A stretch of 45,529 bases of DNA from Hungatella sp. UBA3402 (GCA_002358555.1 DEPC01000088.1:1-45529); one strand, 5' to 3'. Positions 7,768-16,765 are shown, counted from the first letter of the stretch. A program made the numbers and translations. Notes: a model not told the origin generated them from the letters alone.

Positions 7768-7792
7768 AAAAGGCCGGAAGCCATTTCCGGCC
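7766..7792 (-). terminator. Rho-independent terminator after the MATE gene
   Basis: An 8-bp GGCCGGAA/TTCCGGCC stem (7772-7779 with 7785-7792) has a 5-nt loop. Reading leftwards it is followed by a T-rich run (7771-7761), so it ends the MATE transcript. It lies right after the XRE stop codon and could also act on the rightward transcript, though no T run follows on that side. Confidence 0.8.
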
Positions 7793-7799
7793 TCCAGCC

Positions 7800-9188
7800 T
7801 TATAAATTCTTCAATGCTTGCTTCTTCCAATATCCCAGTTTATAGCAGAACATCGTAATTATTGCTCCCAACACCCAAGAAATTAATAGAGAAATCCAGA
7901 TACATTCATACCGACCTTGGGGAAGTTCTGGAGTTTTGGATATATATGCAATTCCATAAGCTAAGGGAACTCGAATAGCTACTGTAGTAATCATAGAAAT
8001 CCACATGGGAGTCATGGTATCCCCAGCCCCACGCATCACTCCCGATAGACTTTGTGTTATTGCCATTGCAATATAGCCTGCTGCTAAAATTTTCATCATA
8101 TTATCACTTAATATTACTAAATCTGCTGTATTCGTAAAGATTGCCATGAGATAGCGTCCAAACAATAGGATAGTGCCTGTAATCACTGCTGAAGTTCCCA
8201 CAGCAATAAAAGTTCCCTGCTTGGCTCCCTGTCTTACTCGGTCAAGCTGTCTGGCTCCGACATTTTGTCCAGCATAGGTTGTCATGGCTGTTCCAAAAGA
8301 AAAATTCGGCATCATAGCAAATCCGTCCACCCTCATGATAATTACATTGGCGGCAATAACCATTTCTCCAAAGCTGTTGGTCAGAGATTGGACCACTACC
8401 ATAGCTAATGAAAAAATAGCTTGTGTGATTCCAGAAGGAAGTCCCAACCTAAGAACGGTCATCAAATTTTCTTTGTGTGGCTTTAGATAGCTTAACTTCA
8501 TATCAAAGAGTGTTGTCATCGTTCTCAGTTTAAGAACACACATCACAGCAGAAATCATCTGAGCAATAACCGTGGCCAAAGCAACTCCTGCCACTCCCAT
8601 ATTTAGTCCTGCTACAAACCATACATCTAATACTATATTGATAACAGTGGCAATCAGAAGGTACACAAGAGCTGACAAAGAATCGCCCAGCCCTCGCAGA
8701 ACGCCACATAAAATATTGTAGTATGCTAATCCAGAAATTCCCATCAACAGGATAAATAGATAAGAAGCGCACCAGTCAATGATTGTATCTGGCGTATTCA
8801 GCATATGCAATACTGGTCTGATAATTATAGATCCAAATATCATAAGAAAAATAGAAGAGGCTGCTGTGAGAGTAATCGTGCTTCCAATGGTTTTTGATAA
8901 ATTTTCTCTATCTCTTGAGCCAAAATATTGGGCTACCATAATGCTGGCACCCATAGAAATACCTACAAACAGAACCAAAAGAAGATTAAGCATAGGGCTG
9001 GCACTTCCCACAGCAGCTAGGGCATTGTCTCCCACATATCTTCCTACCACAATACTATCCACTGTGTTATAAAGCTGCTGGGCAATATTGCCGATTAGCA
9101 TGGGAATTGTGAAAGCCACGATTTTTTTCCATGGCTGTCCCTCCGTCATGTCAACCTGGGCAAATAATTGTCTAAGTTTTAATTGCAT
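7800..9188 (-). CDS. MATE-family multidrug/toxin efflux transporter
   Basis: This 462-aa integral membrane protein should have 12 helices and export organic cations or toxic compounds in exchange for Na+ or H+. The MATE signature is visible at the N terminus (IPMLIGNIAQQLYNTVDSIV, then VGRYVGDNALAAVGSASPM) and is echoed in the second half (GLPSGITQAIFSLAMVVVQS, then VIIMRVDGFAMMPNFSFG). The ATG at 9188, giving MQLKLRQLFAQ, is chosen: AGGAGG lies 12 nt upstream and the length is normal. A 25-residue upstream extension would have no function. The gene stands alone between two control units. The substrate cannot be predicted. Confidence 0.9.
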   Translation of the reverse strand: MQLKLRQLFAQVDMTEGQPWKKIVAFTIPMLIGNIAQQLYNTVDSIVVGRYVGDNALAAVGSASPMLNLLLVLFVGISMGASIMVAQYFGSRDRENLSKTIGSTITLTAASSIFLMIFGSIIIRPVLHMLNTPDTIIDWCASYLFILLMGISGLAYYNILCGVLRGLGDSLSALVYLLIATVINIVLDVWFVAGLNMGVAGVALATVIAQMISAVMCVLKLRTMTTLFDMKLSYLKPHKENLMTVLRLGLPSGITQAIFSLAMVVVQSLTNSFGEMVIAANVIIMRVDGFAMMPNFSFGTAMTTYAGQNVGARQLDRVRQGAKQGTFIAVGTSAVITGTILLFGRYLMAIFTNTADLVILSDNMMKILAAGYIAMAITQSLSGVMRGAGDTMTPMWISMITTVAIRVPLAYGIAYISKTPELPQGRYECIWISLLISWVLGAIITMFCYKLGYWKKQALKNL

Positions 9189-9292
9189 AAAGCTTCCATT
9201 CCTCCTCTTGTATGTGATCCCAACTATTTCTATCTCATATCTTAATCTATTTTTACAAAACATACAAGATGAGACAGAAGAAATTCTGCTTC

Positions 9293-9886
9293 TTATTCTT
9301 CTATCAGTCGTTTTATCTTCTCTTTCGCTCCGATTCTATTTCTAAATTCCACTGACAACTGTTCTATATTTCCCTCTTTGGCAGGCATCATCAGAAAATC
9401 TCCTTCTTTTTCTATCACTCCTGCTACTGTCATCTTTTGATTCTTTATTTTTATACATTCTCCTGCTATATCTATACTTCCAAATAAATTTCTGGCCAGA
9501 CTTTCACTGAGAATACAGTAATTTCCTTCCACTGCCAGACCATAGCGGCCACACAGAATAGGGGCTGGATCTGCCAGTTCCATAGAACCATAAACACAAA
9601 ACACTTGAGCCCTTTGCTTTCTTGCTGTGCTTACAGAAATAACTATCTGCGGTTGTTCTATCCTCCATCCAGCTATACGTACAATACCCAAGGAACCCTG
9701 TTCTTCTCGTTTTTCCCAATATTTCATAGTTTCTACAGTGATTTCTCTCCCATAACAATCAGTACTGATACTGTACGGCATATAGAATAACCAATACCAT
9801 CCGATAGCGCCTCCAACTGCCAAAACAGTAGCTATCAAAAATATCACTAAAATCCATCTTATTATGTTTCGTTTCTGTGAATTCAT
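9293..9886 (-). CDS. Single-pass protein with MacB-like extracellular core domain
   Basis: This 197-aa protein has one N-terminal membrane helix (about residues 11-34) and then an extracellular domain. The domain resembles the periplasmic core (PCD) of MacB/FtsX-type ABC permeases: CILSESLARNLFG near 127-139, followed by IAGECIKIKNQKMTVAGVIE near 144-163, matches the usual SExxAxxLFG...GKxxxxxxxxxxVVGV pattern. The remaining three permease helices are absent. The stop is clean and no second fragment is seen nearby, so it is either a genuine stand-alone accessory domain or a shrunken permease. It is the last gene of the solute-binding/permease/adaptor operon, 117 nt after the adaptor. Its ATG follows GGAG at 9 nt. 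Confidence 0.6.
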   Translation of the reverse strand: MNSQKRNIIRWILVIFLIATVLAVGGAIGWYWLFYMPYSISTDCYGREITVETMKYWEKREEQGSLGIVRIAGWRIEQPQIVISVSTARKQRAQVFCVYGSMELADPAPILCGRYGLAVEGNYCILSESLARNLFGSIDIAGECIKIKNQKMTVAGVIEKEGDFLMMPAKEGNIEQLSVEFRNRIGAKEKIKRLIEE

Positions 9887-10003
9887 TGTTCTCTACTCCA
9901 TCTTTTGCTATAGCTTCTTCTAGGGTGTGCAGAGCCAAGAATAAATTTTCAGATACTCTCTAACATAATCAGTTAAGCCAAGACAAGTTTACTGCCAAAT
10001 TAA

Positions 10004-11692
10004 TCAAAAGCTTGACACTGGTCTTACCCTAACTCCTTCACTGATTATCTGATTTTCTCCTACAATTATTGTATCATGTTCAAAAATAGAACCTTCTATT
10101 GCTGCCTCCTGACTTCCTTGATAGAGGAGTTGAACATCCACTCGTTCTGCTCGAAATTCTTCTCCTAAAATAGATTGTCTACTTCTTACTACCAGACAAT
10201 AATATCCCTTCATATCTTTTCTAAGTCCTTGAATGGGAATTACCTTGGAAAAAATGTCCGACTGTTTTGTACAAGTGTAAGTAGTTGCAGTCCCTAATGG
10301 CAGTTCTAAATCTTCCAGGTCAGCCTGAAAGATTCCTTCGGTATCTCCCAAAAGATTCATACGATTTATGACAGCCTCCTTTGATTTCGGTGTTCCAGGA
10401 ATTGTTATTTTGATGGTATCTCCTTTAGCTAATTCTTGTTCCTCCTTTAAAAATACTCCCTCAAACTGACAGCTTCCTGTTGCCAAAGATAACAGTTCCT
10501 CTCCTGTTGTGGTCTTTCCTGCCATGACCTCCATATCCACAACGACAGCTTTTTCTATAGCTCTTACTTTGCCTTCTGCTGCTATCAGCTCCTCCAGAGA
10601 ATCCATTTCTTTCTCTTTTGCTCTTTTGTCTAACTCTAAGCTTTTTATCGTAAGTTGAGATGCCTGTTTTCTCTGTTGTTCTGTCAGATAAGCTGCATTG
10701 TCCTGTTTCTGTGCAACCTCTGTCTGCCATCTGGCTTGCTCCACCATTTTTTTAAGAGTTTCCAGATTTTTTTCGGCTATCTTCCTATTTTCTTCCTGCT
10801 GCTTTACTGCTTTCTCATAGGCCTCTTTTCTTGCTTCCTGAACACTGGTTTGTCCCGACTGAATCCTCTCCTCCTGACTGTTAAGAAAATCCAACTGAAA
10901 ATTGGCAGAATCTATTCTATCCTCCCAAGATTCCTTTAAATCTCCCATATCTTCCCTTGCCCTTTTGATATCTCTTTCGAGTTTTTGGATAGTTTCCTCA
11001 TCTTGCTCGGAAGTATTTTCTAGTTGTTCCTCTAAGTCCTCTATCTTTCTTTGAGCTGCTCTCAATTCCTGGTTCTTAGAATTTCTTGCGGTATCTAGAT
11101 TCTGTCTCGCTGCTTCCCAGTCTCTCTCCTGCTGTAGCCACAATTCCTCTTCTGTCAAACTCATCTGGTCCTCATAATCATTTCTTAATCGCTCCAGCTC
11201 TCTATCAAGTTCTTCTAATGTCTCATCATATTCTCTTTGCCCTTGTTCCAGTTCTCTTTCTGCCAATATCAGTTCCCATTGAGCTTTCTCTGCCTCAGTC
11301 ATTCCAGAATAGCTTTCCTGAGAAATCTGCTCTTTCTCAATGTTGAGAATTATCTGTTCCAGCTCCTGCTGCAACTTTTCCTTTTTTTCTGCCATATCTT
11401 GTGCATCATAGCAAAATAAAATATCTCCCTCCTGTACCTCGCAGCCAGGCTCTACAGTCACCTTTGCCACCCGAAGTCCTGATGAAATCGTATAATAAAC
11501 CTTTTCCTTTTCTTTTACAGTCCCTTTTCCCTCTATTAAAGTCTCTACGTTTTTCCGCTTTGCTGTTGTTGTCAAAACTTTGGGGACAGTTACTGTATCA
11601 TAGATTCTAGAAATTATGGTACATGCCATCATAAATAAGAAAAAAAACAGCAAAATCCATCGTTTTGCCGAAATTTTGCCTTTTTGACCCAT
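10004..11692 (-). CDS. HlyD-like membrane-fusion/adaptor protein with long coiled coil
   Basis: This 562-aa protein has one N-terminal membrane helix (RWILLFFFLFMMACTIISRI, about residues 11-30). A biotinyl-lipoyl half-motif follows (VAKVTVEPGCEVQEGDILFCYD). Then comes a strikingly long charged coiled coil (about residues 95-365, rich in E, K, Q and R). The second lipoyl half and barrel domains close the protein (VVDMEVMAGKTTTGEELLSL, TIKITIPGTPK). This is the order of HlyD/MacA/YknX-type adaptors, which join ABC exporters. The ATG at 11692 has a GGGGG-type ribosome site 8 nt upstream; the ATG at 11725 has none. It follows two sugar-importer permeases, an odd partner for an adaptor. Confidence 0.8.
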   Translation of the reverse strand: MGQKGKISAKRWILLFFFLFMMACTIISRIYDTVTVPKVLTTTAKRKNVETLIEGKGTVKEKEKVYYTISSGLRVAKVTVEPGCEVQEGDILFCYDAQDMAEKKEKLQQELEQIILNIEKEQISQESYSGMTEAEKAQWELILAERELEQGQREYDETLEELDRELERLRNDYEDQMSLTEEELWLQQERDWEAARQNLDTARNSKNQELRAAQRKIEDLEEQLENTSEQDEETIQKLERDIKRAREDMGDLKESWEDRIDSANFQLDFLNSQEERIQSGQTSVQEARKEAYEKAVKQQEENRKIAEKNLETLKKMVEQARWQTEVAQKQDNAAYLTEQQRKQASQLTIKSLELDKRAKEKEMDSLEELIAAEGKVRAIEKAVVVDMEVMAGKTTTGEELLSLATGSCQFEGVFLKEEQELAKGDTIKITIPGTPKSKEAVINRMNLLGDTEGIFQADLEDLELPLGTATTYTCTKQSDIFSKVIPIQGLRKDMKGYYCLVVRSRQSILGEEFRAERVDVQLLYQGSQEAAIEGSIFEHDTIIVGENQIISEGVRVRPVSSF

Positions 11693-11756
11693 GATTTCTG
11701 CCCCCTTTTTGTCTATCTCTACCATTAATCTTGTGAAACGATATCTACAGAAATTT

Positions 11757-12602
11757 TTACTGCTTTACCCCCGACGCCGCAACCCCCTGTTCCAACTCTT
11801 CCTGACAATTTAGATAGACCAATATCGGCAGCAGGCATGTAATAAGAGCTGCTGCAAATGCTACGGCTGCTTTGTCTCTTGCAATATCTGGCAAATACAA
11901 GGAAATAGGCCACAAAGTCTTGTCTTTTAAATAAGTAATTGGTTGTTCCAACGCATTCCATCCGTCTACAAAGCTGAGTAGCAATGCTGTCACAATTCCT
12001 GGATATCCCAAAGGTACTCCTATATGGAGAAATGTATAAAATTCTCCTGCCCCGTCCAGATAGGCAGCTTCCATCAAAACTTTTGGAACAGTTTCAAACG
12101 ATTTTGTCATAATAAATACTGGAAGAGTAGACCAAATTCCTGGCATAATCAATGCAAAATGGGTATTTAATAATCCGGTTTGGTCAAGAACCAAGTAATT
12201 CGATACTTGAGTTACTTGAAAAGGCAATACCATTAGTATCACATAAATCCCAAACAACCACCTTCTTCCCACAAATTCAAACCTAGCGAATGCCCAGGCA
12301 GCCGGCATTCCCACAAGAAGCTGTCCTAAAAGCATAGGAAGAACCTGAATACATGAATTCCAAAACATAACAAAAAATCCTGGTGAGCGAATCAATAATT
12401 CTTCTAAAGCATCTAAGGATAGATAAGATGGCAGTAAGGTTATTCTAACTTTATCCTTTCCAAGTCCTAAAGGAGAGAGATATCTCCAATATAGTTCATC
12501 CTCTGGCATCAAAGCTGCAGCTACCATAATCATAAGAGGCAGCCAGACAAGAAGACATACCATAAAGAGGATTAGATGGATTATGTACTTTTTCTTTGTC
12601 AT
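11757..12602 (-). CDS. CUT1-family sugar ABC permease, MalG-like
   Basis: This 281-aa inner-membrane permease should have six helices. The EAA loop that contacts the ATPase is visible as EAAYLDGAGEFYTFLHIGVP (about residues 188-207), with the family glycine. An N-terminal helix (IIHLILFMVCLLVWLPLMIM) precedes the extracellular loop usual for MalG types. It lies 9 nt after the MalF-like gene and both follow the solute-binding gene. No ATPase is encoded here, so a shared MsmK-type ATPase from elsewhere is presumably used. The substrate is inferred to be a sugar or glycoside from the family only. The ribosome site is weak (AAAGGG about 14 nt away). Confidence 0.88.
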   Translation of the reverse strand: MTKKKYIIHLILFMVCLLVWLPLMIMVAAALMPEDELYWRYLSPLGLGKDKVRITLLPSYLSLDALEELLIRSPGFFVMFWNSCIQVLPMLLGQLLVGMPAAWAFARFEFVGRRWLFGIYVILMVLPFQVTQVSNYLVLDQTGLLNTHFALIMPGIWSTLPVFIMTKSFETVPKVLMEAAYLDGAGEFYTFLHIGVPLGYPGIVTALLLSFVDGWNALEQPITYLKDKTLWPISLYLPDIARDKAAVAFAAALITCLLPILVYLNCQEELEQGVAASGVKQ

Positions 12603-12611
12603 AGTTTTATT

Positions 12612-13487
12612 TCATTCCCTTTCCCTCTTTTTTACTATCCATCCTCCAGCAATCAAAACCACAAATCCTCCTGTCATCATCACTGCTGCTGCGGTCATTT
12701 TCTGGATATCCAGAGTCAGAAACCAGTGTGCAAAAAGATGAGGAATTAGATAGATGGAGGAATCTGGATAGGAACCTGCTAAAAGATATGCCTCTCGGTA
12801 TACACGAAAAGAATTGACAATTGACAAAATTCCTACTAATCCAAATGTCCCACGAAGCCCTGGAAACGTAATATAGCGCATCCTTGCCAAAACGCCTGCT
12901 CCATCCATCTTTGCTGCCTCATACAGTTCTCCTGAAATTCCTTGAAGACCAGCCAGCCACAGCACCATATCATAGCCTGTATGCTTCCACAGATAGGTAG
13001 CCATCAAAATGGGAAATGCCCATTTTGAAAAGGCCCAGTCAATCTCCCAAATCTTTCCTGTTGCTTTGGACACTATCTGATTGAAAACTCCTTCTGGGCA
13101 TAAAAGGATTTTCCATATCAACACCATACTGGCAGCAGGAATTGCCATGGGTAAAACTAGGGTAGTTCTGAAAAGTCCTAAACTGCTATTCTTTCTGTTT
13201 TTGTCCGCATTACTGGATATCAACAATGCCACACAGAGAGAAATTGCCATTAAAAGAGGAATACATAATGCTAAAAAACGAGCTGTATTTCTTGCTGCCA
13301 ATCGGAAAGCAGAATTTTCTAATACTGCCTGGTAATTTTCTATCCCTACAAACTTAGTCCCCATGGCATCCTGAAAAGACCTTTTCACTACATCTAGGAA
13401 AGGAATCCCAGTAAACCATATCACCCCTACTAGGCTGGGCGCCAAAAACAGCCAAGGAATCAAAGCTTTTTTCCATTTTTTATACAT
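12612..13487 (-). CDS. CUT1-family sugar ABC permease, MalF-like
   Basis: This 291-aa permease pairs with the MalG-like protein encoded immediately downstream. It opens with LIPWLFLAPSLVGVIWF, the usual start of UgpA/MalF-type permeases. The EAA loop is EAAKMDGAGVLARMRYITFP (about residues 190-209). Six helices are expected. The ATG is preceded only by AGG close by, so translation may depend on upstream genes. The gap to the solute-binding protein gene is 94 nt. The pair would form the membrane channel of the importer. Confidence 0.88.
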   Translation of the reverse strand: MYKKWKKALIPWLFLAPSLVGVIWFTGIPFLDVVKRSFQDAMGTKFVGIENYQAVLENSAFRLAARNTARFLALCIPLLMAISLCVALLISSNADKNRKNSSLGLFRTTLVLPMAIPAASMVLIWKILLCPEGVFNQIVSKATGKIWEIDWAFSKWAFPILMATYLWKHTGYDMVLWLAGLQGISGELYEAAKMDGAGVLARMRYITFPGLRGTFGLVGILSIVNSFRVYREAYLLAGSYPDSSIYLIPHLFAHWFLTLDIQKMTAAAVMMTGGFVVLIAGGWIVKKRERE

Positions 13488-13581
13488 ACCTAGTTGTCTT
13501 TCTATGGTTGATTTCTTATATCATTAACATACTATAGCCTTTTGATAAATCTGAGAATTTTCCAGTGCTTTCTTCCTCTGT

Positions 13582-15882
13582 TTATTCTGCAAGATAGATT
13601 GACAATTTCCGAAGAATTTTATCTGCTGCCTGTTCTACACTTTCCTTATTATCAAAATAATCCCTAGAGCCTTCTACAACCATTTTCATCACTGTCTCGT
13701 CCACGATTGTCGGTATTGTCAGTTTTTCTATCATGGCAGCTATTTCTTTTCTCACCTCCAAGCTGGGATATCCGGCTGAAATATGATATTCAGACCCATG
13801 GAATCCAGAACCTACAGAAAATCCTTCTCTATCGTTTTCTGTTATCGCCTGCAAGGCTTTTTTATTCACCGGAAATCCGTCATAGAGTTCTTCCTTCTGA
13901 ACCTCAAAGGATAAGAGACAACGAATAAATTCTTTTGCCATCTCCTCATTAGCTGTGGCCTGGTTCACTCCTGCCAGTGTAGATGGAAGATAAATGCTTC
14001 CAGCAGGAACCATCTGGATTTCTGGATGTAAATTTCTTACCTCTGCCGGAATACAAAGGTCCATATAACTTCCTATACTTTCGATTCCACTGTCACAGAC
14101 TCCTCTGTCAAAATGAACCGCTGTCCCTATCATTCCATTAGAAGTTACATTATTTGTAATAAATTTTGTTTCCATTTCCTGCTCGGAAAATGAAGTCTTG
14201 GATTCACTTGCTTCTCCTATAGACTTTACAGATTCTAAGTAATGGATTAATGTAGCTTTATCTGCCAATCCATTTTCATTTTCAAACAGCTCCTCATATC
14301 GAAGTCTTGCTATTTTTCTCAACAGATTTTCATAATTATCCGTATAAAACAAAGGCTTTTCTCCTTGATATTCTGCCATAGATTTTAGGCTGGAGTATGC
14401 CTGGATTGCTCTTTCTTCCCCCAGAATCAGCGGAAATTCCATTCTTACTGGAACCTGATACATGGCCCCATTATCCTCTAAAAATCCGTCTAACAGATTA
14501 TTCAGCATATCTCCAGAGCTTTCCATCTCTTTTATCACATCACTGATATCCATTAGAACCCCTTTTTCGATATAGGAAGTAACTGGAAGTCCGTCCAAAA
14601 TCAAGATATCTGCACCTTTTCCACTTAAAAGTTCTGTATTTAAGCCTTGAATCATTTCTTCACTCACAGTTGCTCCATCTTCCACTGCTGTCCTCAGATC
14701 CACCCTTACTTCTGGATGTTCACTCTGAAACTGAGAGGCTGCCTGTCTCACAGTAGAATTGTCTTCTAAACTATAGACAATCAGAGCTGAGGGTGGGACA
14801 GAGGATAAGTTAGGGTCATATTCATAATGAAATAGCTGGATTCCTTTTCCCCAAGCATTGGTAAATATTCCATAATAGTCTTCATTTTCTCCCATTAAGA
14901 AACTATTTAAGCTCAGACTGCGCATTCCCATATGGTTTAAACTTCCGTCTATCAGAATCTCCCACAAATTTCCGCCTCGATTTATATGAGACAAACCTAC
15001 CTCATTGGCCCCATAGATTCCCCCAACTCCATCACTGAATAATTCGATAGTCCCAATACCACCTTTTATTTCTCCATAGTCTATGGTTTCTACGATTTTT
15101 CCATCTCTTAAATTGTATCTTACAATTTTGTCCTCATGTACTGTGACAAATTCTTCCCCTTCACAAAAGCCTCTGGAATCTCTGGTACTTCCACTAAAGT
15201 CTTTTGCTATAGAAAACAGACGGTTGCCAGAAGGCTCATATAAATAGGCTTCCCAATAGCCATAAACTAAAATATTTCCATTTTGCAAAATCTCAAATCT
15301 GGGAGGTAAAAGCCCATAGCTTTCGCCATCGTTTGGCTTGAATGCATCTTCTAACAGTTCAGAAACACTGCCGTCCTCTTCCAACTTCAAAAAATGATAT
15401 CTATAATCACTGTCTGTACCTCCCATATAGTACTGTCCATCCTGTCCGTAACCTACATACATCAAATCAAGTCCATATTCCTTTAACACTGCATTTCCTG
15501 CCCACTCAATATCTTGCTGCCAGCTTTCATTCTGATAGAGATAGCGAAATGCATTGATAACCGTTCCAGAAGATTCTTCACGGTCTGCGGTATACAATTC
15601 TATCATTCCATCTTTTCCTCTGATAAATTGAATCAGAGACTGATTTTCTACTTCCTCTGGAAGTGCTATCTCTGTCTCACCATATCTGCCCATAGCTTTG
15701 GATTCTCCTGTGCTTTGGTCTGATGCTTGGTTCTCTCCAGAAATTCCTGTCTGTTCGCTCTGAGGTTCTTGTGACAAATTTTTCTGTTTTTCTTCTGTGT
15801 TGTTCTGACATCCTACAAGAATTCCTGACAATAATCCAAATGCCAAAAGCCAGGCAAGCCCTTTTTTATACATCTTTTTCAT
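13582..15882 (-). CDS. Large lipoprotein: beta-propeller-like domain plus solute-binding domain
   Basis: This 766-aa protein carries a lipoprotein signal (MKKMYKKGLAWLLAFG, then the lipobox LVGC with Cys near residue 25), so it is anchored outside the membrane. A Ser/Glu/Gln-rich linker follows. Residues about 60-360 contain repeated Gly/Tyr/Trp-rich strand motifs (YVGYGQDGQYYMGGTDSD, NGNILVYGYWEAYLYEP, DGVGGIYGANEVGLSHI) suggesting a beta-propeller-like fold. From about residue 370 on there is a family 1 solute-binding domain (SALIVYSLEDNSTVRQAASQ, then FQSEHPEVRVDLRT, then GKGADILILDGLP). Ordinary binding proteins are 400-450 aa. The ATG at 15882 has AGGAGG 5 nt upstream. It is the first gene of the permease/adaptor operon and is divergent from the two-component system. 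The ligand is unknown. Confidence 0.82.
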   Translation of the reverse strand: MKKMYKKGLAWLLAFGLLSGILVGCQNNTEEKQKNLSQEPQSEQTGISGENQASDQSTGESKAMGRYGETEIALPEEVENQSLIQFIRGKDGMIELYTADREESSGTVINAFRYLYQNESWQQDIEWAGNAVLKEYGLDLMYVGYGQDGQYYMGGTDSDYRYHFLKLEEDGSVSELLEDAFKPNDGESYGLLPPRFEILQNGNILVYGYWEAYLYEPSGNRLFSIAKDFSGSTRDSRGFCEGEEFVTVHEDKIVRYNLRDGKIVETIDYGEIKGGIGTIELFSDGVGGIYGANEVGLSHINRGGNLWEILIDGSLNHMGMRSLSLNSFLMGENEDYYGIFTNAWGKGIQLFHYEYDPNLSSVPPSALIVYSLEDNSTVRQAASQFQSEHPEVRVDLRTAVEDGATVSEEMIQGLNTELLSGKGADILILDGLPVTSYIEKGVLMDISDVIKEMESSGDMLNNLLDGFLEDNGAMYQVPVRMEFPLILGEERAIQAYSSLKSMAEYQGEKPLFYTDNYENLLRKIARLRYEELFENENGLADKATLIHYLESVKSIGEASESKTSFSEQEMETKFITNNVTSNGMIGTAVHFDRGVCDSGIESIGSYMDLCIPAEVRNLHPEIQMVPAGSIYLPSTLAGVNQATANEEMAKEFIRCLLSFEVQKEELYDGFPVNKKALQAITENDREGFSVGSGFHGSEYHISAGYPSLEVRKEIAAMIEKLTIPTIVDETVMKMVVEGSRDYFDNKESVEQAADKILRKLSIYLAE

Positions 15883-15944
15883 GATATCCTCCTTCCTTAT
15901 GAGTACTTTCGGAAAAAGTATTTCCAAAAATCCTCCTTACATTT

Positions 15945-15950
15945 ATCATA
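15945..15950 (-). promoter_or_regulatory. Extended -10 promoter of the solute-binding operon
   Basis: Reading leftwards, TGC-TATGAT forms an extended -10. No recognisable -35 is present; the expected site lies inside the left arm of the inverted repeat at 15959-15981. This suggests dependence on an activator. Confidence 0.5.
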
Positions 15951-15958
15951 GCAGATAG

Positions 15959-16021
15959 TTCTCTAAAAAAACTGGAAAACCAAAAGTCCAGATAAAAGGT
16001 TTTTCAAGATTTTTTAGAGAA
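15959..16021. promoter_or_regulatory. Long inverted repeat between divergent promoters
   Basis: The left arm (15959-15981) begins TTCTCTAAAAAA and the right arm (15998-16021) ends TTTTTTAGAGAA. The outer 12 bp match perfectly, and the inner GAAAACC/GGTTTTTC parts match apart from small differences. Each outer end lies 8 bp from the -10 of the promoter on its side, so the arms cover both -35 regions symmetrically. This fits binding of the OmpR-type regulator to both arms. An intrinsic terminator is less likely because it sits upstream of both genes. Confidence 0.6.
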
Positions 16022-16026
16022 TTATA

Positions 16027-16035
16027 TGATATAAT
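16027..16035 (+). promoter_or_regulatory. Extended -10 promoter of the two-component genes
   Basis: TGA-TATAAT is a full extended -10 with no convincing -35. The right arm of the inverted repeat covers that position. Transcription would start near 16042, some 37 nt before the regulator ATG. Confidence 0.6.
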
Positions 16036-16078
16036 AAGATATCACCAAAAAACAGTAACAAAGAAAGGGGGGATTATT

Positions 16079-16765
16079 ATGAGAATTTTAATCATTGAAG
16101 ATGACAAAGAGCTCTGTAGTCTGATATGTTTTGCTTTAAACCGAGCAGGCTATGAGACTGATAGCTGTCATACTGGAAGTGATGGGCTTTTTTATGCGAA
16201 AAATCAGATTTATGATGCAATTATCCTTGACCGTATGCTGCCAGAGCTTGATGGGCTTACTGTCTTAGAATCTCTGCGGCGCTACAAAATCCAAACTCCA
16301 GTAATCCTTGCCACTGCTTTGGATAGTCTTCATGATCGCATCAATGGTCTTGACAGAGGCGCTGATGATTATTTGGTAAAGCCCTTTGCTGTGGAGGAAT
16401 TGATGGCTCGTATCCGTGCAGTTACCAGAAGACCAGGGAACCTAAAAATCTCTTCGGGATTAACTGCTTTTGGTCTTCATTTAGAACCAGACAGTCATCT
16501 TTTAGAATACCAGGAAGCTTCTTTGACGCTATCCAAAAAAGAGTCTGCCCTTCTGGAATATTTTATGAAAAACCCAGGACAGACCCTTCCCCGTTCCATG
16601 CTTCTTTCTTATGTATGGGGTGTTTCTTCTGATATCGAAGAAGGAAATTTGGATAATTATGTATATTTTCTTAGAAGACGCTTCAAAGCTTTGAAAGCTC
16701 CTGTAAAGCTCGCCACGGTCCATGGAGTGGGATACCGAATGGAAGAGGTGATAGAATTGTTATGA
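16079..16765 (+). CDS. OmpR/PhoB-family response regulator
   Basis: This 228-aa regulator has an N-terminal receiver domain with acidic pocket E7-D8-D9, phospho-acceptor D51 (in AIILDRMLP), switch T79 and K101 (in LVKPF). The C-terminal winged-helix DNA-binding domain runs from about residue 130 to 228 (LTLSKKESALLEYFMKNPGQ, then RSMLLSYVWG, then VYFLRRRFK and VHGVGYRM). The ATG follows a strong AAGGGGGG site. Its stop overlaps the kinase start as ATGA. It is divergent from the solute-binding operon and shares a symmetric control region with it. That operon is therefore the obvious target, although this is inferred. Confidence 0.93.
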   Translation: MRILIIEDDKELCSLICFALNRAGYETDSCHTGSDGLFYAKNQIYDAIILDRMLPELDGLTVLESLRRYKIQTPVILATALDSLHDRINGLDRGADDYLVKPFAVEELMARIRAVTRRPGNLKISSGLTAFGLHLEPDSHLLEYQEASLTLSKKESALLEYFMKNPGQTLPRSMLLSYVWGVSSDIEEGNLDNYVYFLRRRFKALKAPVKLATVHGVGYRMEEVIELL

